Assembly (NCBI GenBank): GCA_018697195.1
Contig: CM031870.1
Span: forward strand, 4,893,633-4,957,632
Origin: Certhia americana
Lineage: Eukaryota > Chordata > Aves > Passeriformes > Certhiidae
Reading direction: 5' to 3'
DNA: 64,000 nucleotides
The position numbers and the translations under genes are program-made. Numbering within the stretch: position 1 is the first letter of the stretch; each line of letters opens with the position of its first letter. This document shows positions 1 to 64,000 of the stretch, one piece after another. Under the pieces are notes generated by a model. It was not told where the DNA came from. It saw nothing but the letters and a program-made list of their open reading frames with translations, and did no database searches.

Positions 1-54
1 AGAGCAAAAGAGAGATACCAGAGGGCACTAACCTAAATGGCATTGAGGGCGAGG

Positions 55-350
55 GACAGGAGATGAGAGGGACAGTGAGAGGGACAGGGACAGAGAGAGG
101 ACAGCGACAGAGAGGAACAGGGGACACAGAGAGAGGGGACAGCGACAGAGAGAGGGACAGAGATGAGAGAGAGAGGGACAAGGAGAGGGACAGAGAGAGA
201 GTGGGACAGAGAGGATGGACAGGAGAGAGAGGAGGGACGGGGACAGGGACAGAGAGAGGGCACAAGGGACAGACAAAGAGACAGGGACAGATTGCAGAGA
301 GACAGGGAACGAGAGGGACAAGGACAAGGGCAGAAAAGGGACAGGCAGGT
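55..350. repeat. Purine-rich GA/GGGACA tandem tract
   Basis: The + strand is almost free of pyrimidines apart from regularly spaced C and T within units such as gggacagagaga. The period is irregular (6 to 12 bases). It yields artefactual open frames rich in Arg/Glu/Gly on one strand and Ser/Leu/Pro on the other. It may extend beyond the left window edge. Confidence 0.88.
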
Positions 351-354
351 GACA

Positions 355-560
355 GCGGCCCTCCGCCTCGCGGCGGGCTCGCCCCCGGAGCCTCTGCAGG
401 GCCGGGGAGGCAGGCTGGGGGGGACCAGCGGGCTGAGGCGGCGGTACCGGCAGGAGGGACACACTTGTGTGGAGGGGAACGAGCGAGCGAACACCGGGGG
501 TGCGAGGGATGATGGGAAACGGAAGGGGGACGGGCACCGGGGCTCCGTGCCCGGCCACTC
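355..560. other. CpG-rich patch upstream of the minisatellite
   Basis: GC-rich sequence with many CpG pairs (for example cctcgcggcgggctcgcccc) lies between the GA tract and AT-richer sequence. It could be part of a separate promoter, possibly of a divergent gene to the left, or simply GC-rich intergenic DNA. No convincing exon was recognised on either strand. Confidence 0.5.
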
Positions 561-1477
561 GCCACGTGTATCACTTCCCCACTGTTCGCTCGTGAGGATC
601 AAACAGCACGGGCAGAAGTCGTTCAGTTTCTCTAACGCGTGTATACCTTTAGTGTTTAGTGTATTAGCGAATGTGGATTATAGTTGTGTTTATGTTGTAC
701 TTACGAAGTACTTTACACCTACCCATGGTTCTGTGTTCTCCTCTGGTGACTGCAAGGAACAGGACATCAAACCATAAAGGGGTTCTCAAGGTCCTTTTCT
801 TGAGTGATCACGCCGAATATAAAGGTGCAATAAACTACAGACTAATTCAAAATTATTCTTTCAAAATAGCCCTGGTTTTATGGTAGGTTATTATTCTTGT
901 TGTGCATTCTCCTCGCTTGACTATGATCTTTTGGGGCATGTTTCACCCTTTATCTATGGGAAACCAGAATGGAATTTCCTGGTAACGAAGGAAAGCACAG
1001 GCGTGCGTTGGGGTATTGCCTGACAGCATGTGCCGCCCATGGCTGAATCCCGCGCTGTGACCACACTCCTCATGGCCTTGCCACAGAGGTGTGTGCTGGA
1101 CTTTGCTAAAAAACACACGGGGCAGAGCTGGGGAGCTGCGTCCCAGCCTCCCGGAGTGTGGGTGCCCAGCATGGCTGGCGCTCCGTGCCACAGGACGCGC
1201 TGTTGGCTGCAGAATCCGCCTTGGCCTCAGCAGCCTGTCCTGCACAGCAGCTCATCAGTCCAAGGGTGGTCAGGACAAGTTTCTAGGCCAGCTTGTCCTC
1301 TGTGCCCAAGCCATCCTTCCTGGACAATGTGTCACAGCCAGGCTACGTCATTCAGGCATGCCCCATCCTTCATGGTCTGGGCACTTCAAACATCCAGACT
1401 GTCCTTCGTGGCTAGGCTGATTTAGCGGCCAGACCATTGTCTCTTGCGCGTATTCTTCGTTAGCTGTCCTCAGGGCT
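561..1477. other. Upstream intergenic DNA with no recognised feature
   Basis: Mixed composition. An AATAAA motif occurs at 829-834, but no gene end can be tied to it. Open frames here show no family resemblance that I recognise. From about 950 to 1450 the DNA is moderately GC-rich and unique in appearance. Confidence 0.5.
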
Positions 1478-1618
1478 GGTGGTGCGGAGCAGCCAGGCCA
1501 GGTATGCAATCCCTTTGGGTCCGTGGCACAGCGGGGTCCCATGAAGGGGCACAGGGGTCGTGGGTGGCACAGCGGGTCCGGAGGGACAGCGGGGTGGTGC
1601 GGAGCAGCCAGGCCAGGT
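1478..1618 (+). repeat. 115-bp direct duplication at the edge of the minisatellite
   Basis: The 26-base segment at 1478-1503 (starting ggtggtgcggagcagccagg) recurs without change at 1593-1618. In both copies it is followed by a related stretch and then minisatellite units. This indicates a larger duplication step of about 115 bases at the left end of the array. Confidence 0.85.
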
Positions 1619-2165
1619 CCTGCCATCCCCTGTGGGTCCGTGTGTGGCACAGCGGGTCCATAAGGGGCACAGCGGGTCCGTGTGTGGCACAGCGGGTCCG
1701 TGAGGGGCACAGCGGGTCCATGAGGGGCACAGCGGGTCCATGAGGGGAACAGAGGGTCCATAAGGGGCACAGCGGGTCCATGAGGGGCACAGCGGGTCCA
1801 TGAGGGGAACAGAGGGTCCATAAGGGGCACAGCGGGTCCATGAGGGGCACAGAGGGTCCGTAAGGGGCACAGCGGGTCCGTGAGGGGCACAGAGGGTCCG
1901 TGTGTGGCACAGCGGGTCCGTGAGGGCACAGCGGGTCCGTGTGGGGCATTGCAGGTCCGTGTGTGGCACAGCGGGTCCATGAGGGGCACAGCCGGTCCGT
2001 GAGGGGCACAGCGGGTCCATGAGGGCACAGCGTGTCCGGAAGGGCACAGCGGGTCCATAAGGGGCACAGCTGGTCTGTGAGGGCGCAGCGGGTCCATAAG
2101 GGGCACAGCGGGTCCGTGTGGGTCACAGCGGGTCCATAAGGGGCACAGCGGGTCCGTGTGGTGCG
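1515..2165. repeat. 20-bp G-rich minisatellite next to the promoter (about 26 tandem units)
   Basis: A unit close to cagcgggtccatgaggggca repeats with a 20-base period, with occasional 19-base units near 1920-1950 and 2020-2040. Variants include gtgtgtggca, agagggtcc and ataaggggca. The regular core runs from about 1645 to 2165, with degenerate units before it. The array ends where the CpG island begins. Because 20 is not a multiple of three, it creates long open frames on the minus strand rich in Pro, Cys, Asp and Thr; these are by-products, not genes. Confidence 0.93.
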
Positions 2166-2315
2166 GTTCGAAGCGGAGGGGTCCGTACCGCCCGTAGTGT
2201 CTCGGAGCGGAGGAGCCGGTGCCGCCCGGAGCGAAGGGGTCGGTGCCGCTCGGTTCGGAGCGGGGGGCTCCGTGCCGCCTCTCGGCGGAGGCGGCGGTGG
2301 AGGCCGCGCCCGCCG

Positions 2316-2324
2316 GTGAGTGAC
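2316..2324 (+). promoter_or_regulatory. PRKAR1B: Candidate 5' splice donor of a non-coding first exon (upstream choice)
   Basis: The sequence cgccg|gtgagtgac fits the GTGAGT donor consensus well and lies inside the CpG island. Joined to the exon 2 acceptor it would remove an intron of about 1.1 kb. This is inferred from consensus only. Confidence 0.5.
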
Positions 2325-2536
2325 GGCGGCGGCACTTCCTGCGGGCGAGCGGCGGCGGAGCCGGAGCCTTTGTGCGGGAGCGGGAGCAGGGTCCCCGCGG
2401 CGCCCCACGGCCCCGGGCGGGCGGGCAGGATCGGAGGCGGCGGCGGCGGCTGCAGTGCGGATACCGGCAAGGGAGCCGCTTCCCCCGCCTCCACCGCCGC
2501 CGAGGACAGAGCAGGCGCTGCCGCTCCGGCCAGCAG

Positions 2537-2545
2537 GTATTTACC
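2537..2545 (+). promoter_or_regulatory. PRKAR1B: Candidate 5' splice donor of a non-coding first exon (downstream choice)
   Basis: The sequence cagcag|gtatttacc has an ideal CAG exon end and a usable GTATTT intron start. It would define a longer or alternative leader exon, with an intron of about 860 bases to exon 2. Whether one or both donors are used cannot be decided here. Confidence 0.45.
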
Positions 2546-3395
2546 GGCCCCTCCGTTCCCCGGGCCCGGCCGGGCGCAGAGCTGTGCGGCGGGGCAGGGA
2601 CAGGAACGGGGACTGGGAGGGGGACAGGGAGAGCGGCGGCAGATCCGCCCGGCCGGGCCCGGGGGATGCGCTGCCGCGGGGGCCGCCCGGCCGGGCCCCG
2701 GGCACTTCCCGGCGCTCGGAACCTCCCGGGGCCTGCCCCGCACAGCCCCGGCCGCCCCCCGGCATCCACAGCCCCGGGCAGAGGGGCCGGGGTAAAGCTG
2801 CCCTGGCGTTCTGGGCTGGTAACGGAGCGGTCATAACCTCGCTGGGGGAAATAAAAAGCGTTTGGGGCTGTTTTATCCCCAGGTCACCAAACTTCCCTTT
2901 GGGGAACTCACTTCCCTTCGAGGGGCTCTGCCCGCTCCTCCCCAGCTTCCCCGGGGTCGCTGGCTGGGAAAGAGATGCTAAAATTGCCCAAAAATCTCTG
3001 TAGCAAAAAGCTGGATTTCTGGTGACAGGAGCGAGTCTCTACGGGGAGAGCAAAGCAAGGCTTTACCCCGTCATTTAATAGTGTCTTTAAAACTCCTTGC
3101 ATCGTAGGGTTAATTTCATCGGTTTGTTGGTTTTTTTTCCAAAGATTGATCATTATCTAGGAGTTAAAGTACCCTTTGTGTACTTGGTGGGATGTTGATG
3201 ATACAAAGATGACACAGTTCAGCATTTCCACGTACAACCCCAGAACATTAAAACGTTCAAAGTCAATAGGTCCGTAATAGGCAGCAGGCAATATTAAAAT
3301 GTCTTTTCAGATCTCTCTGGCAAAGGATTTGGGAACTGTCTCTTATCTCTTTCTTGCACCATTTTCTTACCTAGGTTGTGTTTTCTGTTTACAAG
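2546..3395 (+). other. PRKAR1B: PRKAR1B intron 1 (5' limit depends on donor used)
   Basis: This stretch goes from the CpG island into AT-rich DNA after about 2830. It ends in the pyrimidine-rich region 3340-3394, which carries two possible acceptors, AG at 3373-3374 and AG at 3394-3395. No coding sequence was recognised. Confidence 0.6.
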
Positions 3396-3402
3396 CCTGA
3401 AG

Positions 3403-64000
<60,598 letters not shown>

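Larger units (their letters stand above)
2160..2800 (+). promoter_or_regulatory. PRKAR1B: CpG island, probable PRKAR1B promoter and non-coding first exon(s)
   Basis: The segment is very GC-rich and dense in CpG, in contrast to the AT-rich DNA after 2830. It lies 0.6-1.2 kb upstream of the first coding exon. A GC-box-like run (gggcgggcggg) sits near 2415-2425, and no TATA box is obvious. Two candidate 5' splice sites lie inside, after 2315 and after 2536. A non-coding leader exon is known for PRKAR1 genes, which supports this as the transcription start region. The exact start site cannot be read from sequence. The start of a divergent minus-strand gene is possible, but I recognised no coding exon for one. 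Confidence 0.75.

Noticed and set aside
28..602. Open frames of about 150-200 codons on both strands at the left end
   Set aside because: They come from the GA-rich repeat (Arg/Glu/Gly on one strand, Ser/Leu/Pro on the other) and have no sign of coding selection.
829..834. AATAAA as the end of an upstream + strand gene
   Set aside because: No exon, downstream GU-rich signal or gene family could be tied to it. The hexamer is common by chance.
1348..2769. A 473-codon open frame on the minus strand, with partners in other frames
   Set aside because: It is produced by the 20-base minisatellite plus the CpG island. The peptide is a frame-cycling Pro/Cys/Asp/Thr repeat with no domain, and the CpG island part shows no similarity I recognise.
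1..2800. Divergent DNAAF5 start, as expected from the human gene order
   Set aside because: Human neighbours suggest it, but no minus-strand exon here matched the protein as I recall it, so it was not annotated.

Overview
The window looks like avian nuclear DNA, probably from a neoavian or songbird genome. The evidence is short vertebrate exons with GT/AG borders in large AT-rich introns, a CpG-island promoter, typical bird CR1 LINE 3' ends in antisense orientation, and a long terminal repeat of a type common in bird endogenous retroviruses. Nothing prokaryotic or viral-coding is present. The species cannot be fixed from the sequence alone.

One protein-coding gene accounts for all the coding signal: the 5' 62% of PRKAR1B, the type I-beta regulatory subunit of cAMP-dependent protein kinase, on the + strand. 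Six coding exons (3403-3579, 13477-13647, 17551-17642, 54302-54363, 55108-55154, 62802-62960) join in frame, with every phase matching, to give residues 1-236 of an expected ~381. They encode the dimerisation/docking domain, the linker with the RRGGV pseudosubstrate, and most of cAMP-binding domain A including its phosphate-binding cassette. Domain B and the 3' UTR lie beyond base 64000.

Layout: 1-350 is a GA-rich satellite-like tract. 355-560 is a CpG-rich patch. 560-1475 holds nothing recognised. 1515-2165 is a 20-bp G-rich minisatellite. 2160-2800 is the CpG island with one or two candidate splice donors for non-coding first exons. Coding begins at 3403. Intron 2 (9.9 kb) carries a CpG-rich patch and a minus-strand LTR. 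Intron 4 is very large (36.7 kb) and contains CR1 fragments and many simple repeats. Introns 3, 5, 6 and the start of intron 7 show no further genes.

I found no undescribed system. The most interesting points are the G-quadruplex-capable minisatellite next to the promoter, the RI-alpha-like residues retained in this bird RI-beta, the alternative 5' splice choices, and the LTR beside an intronic CpG patch.
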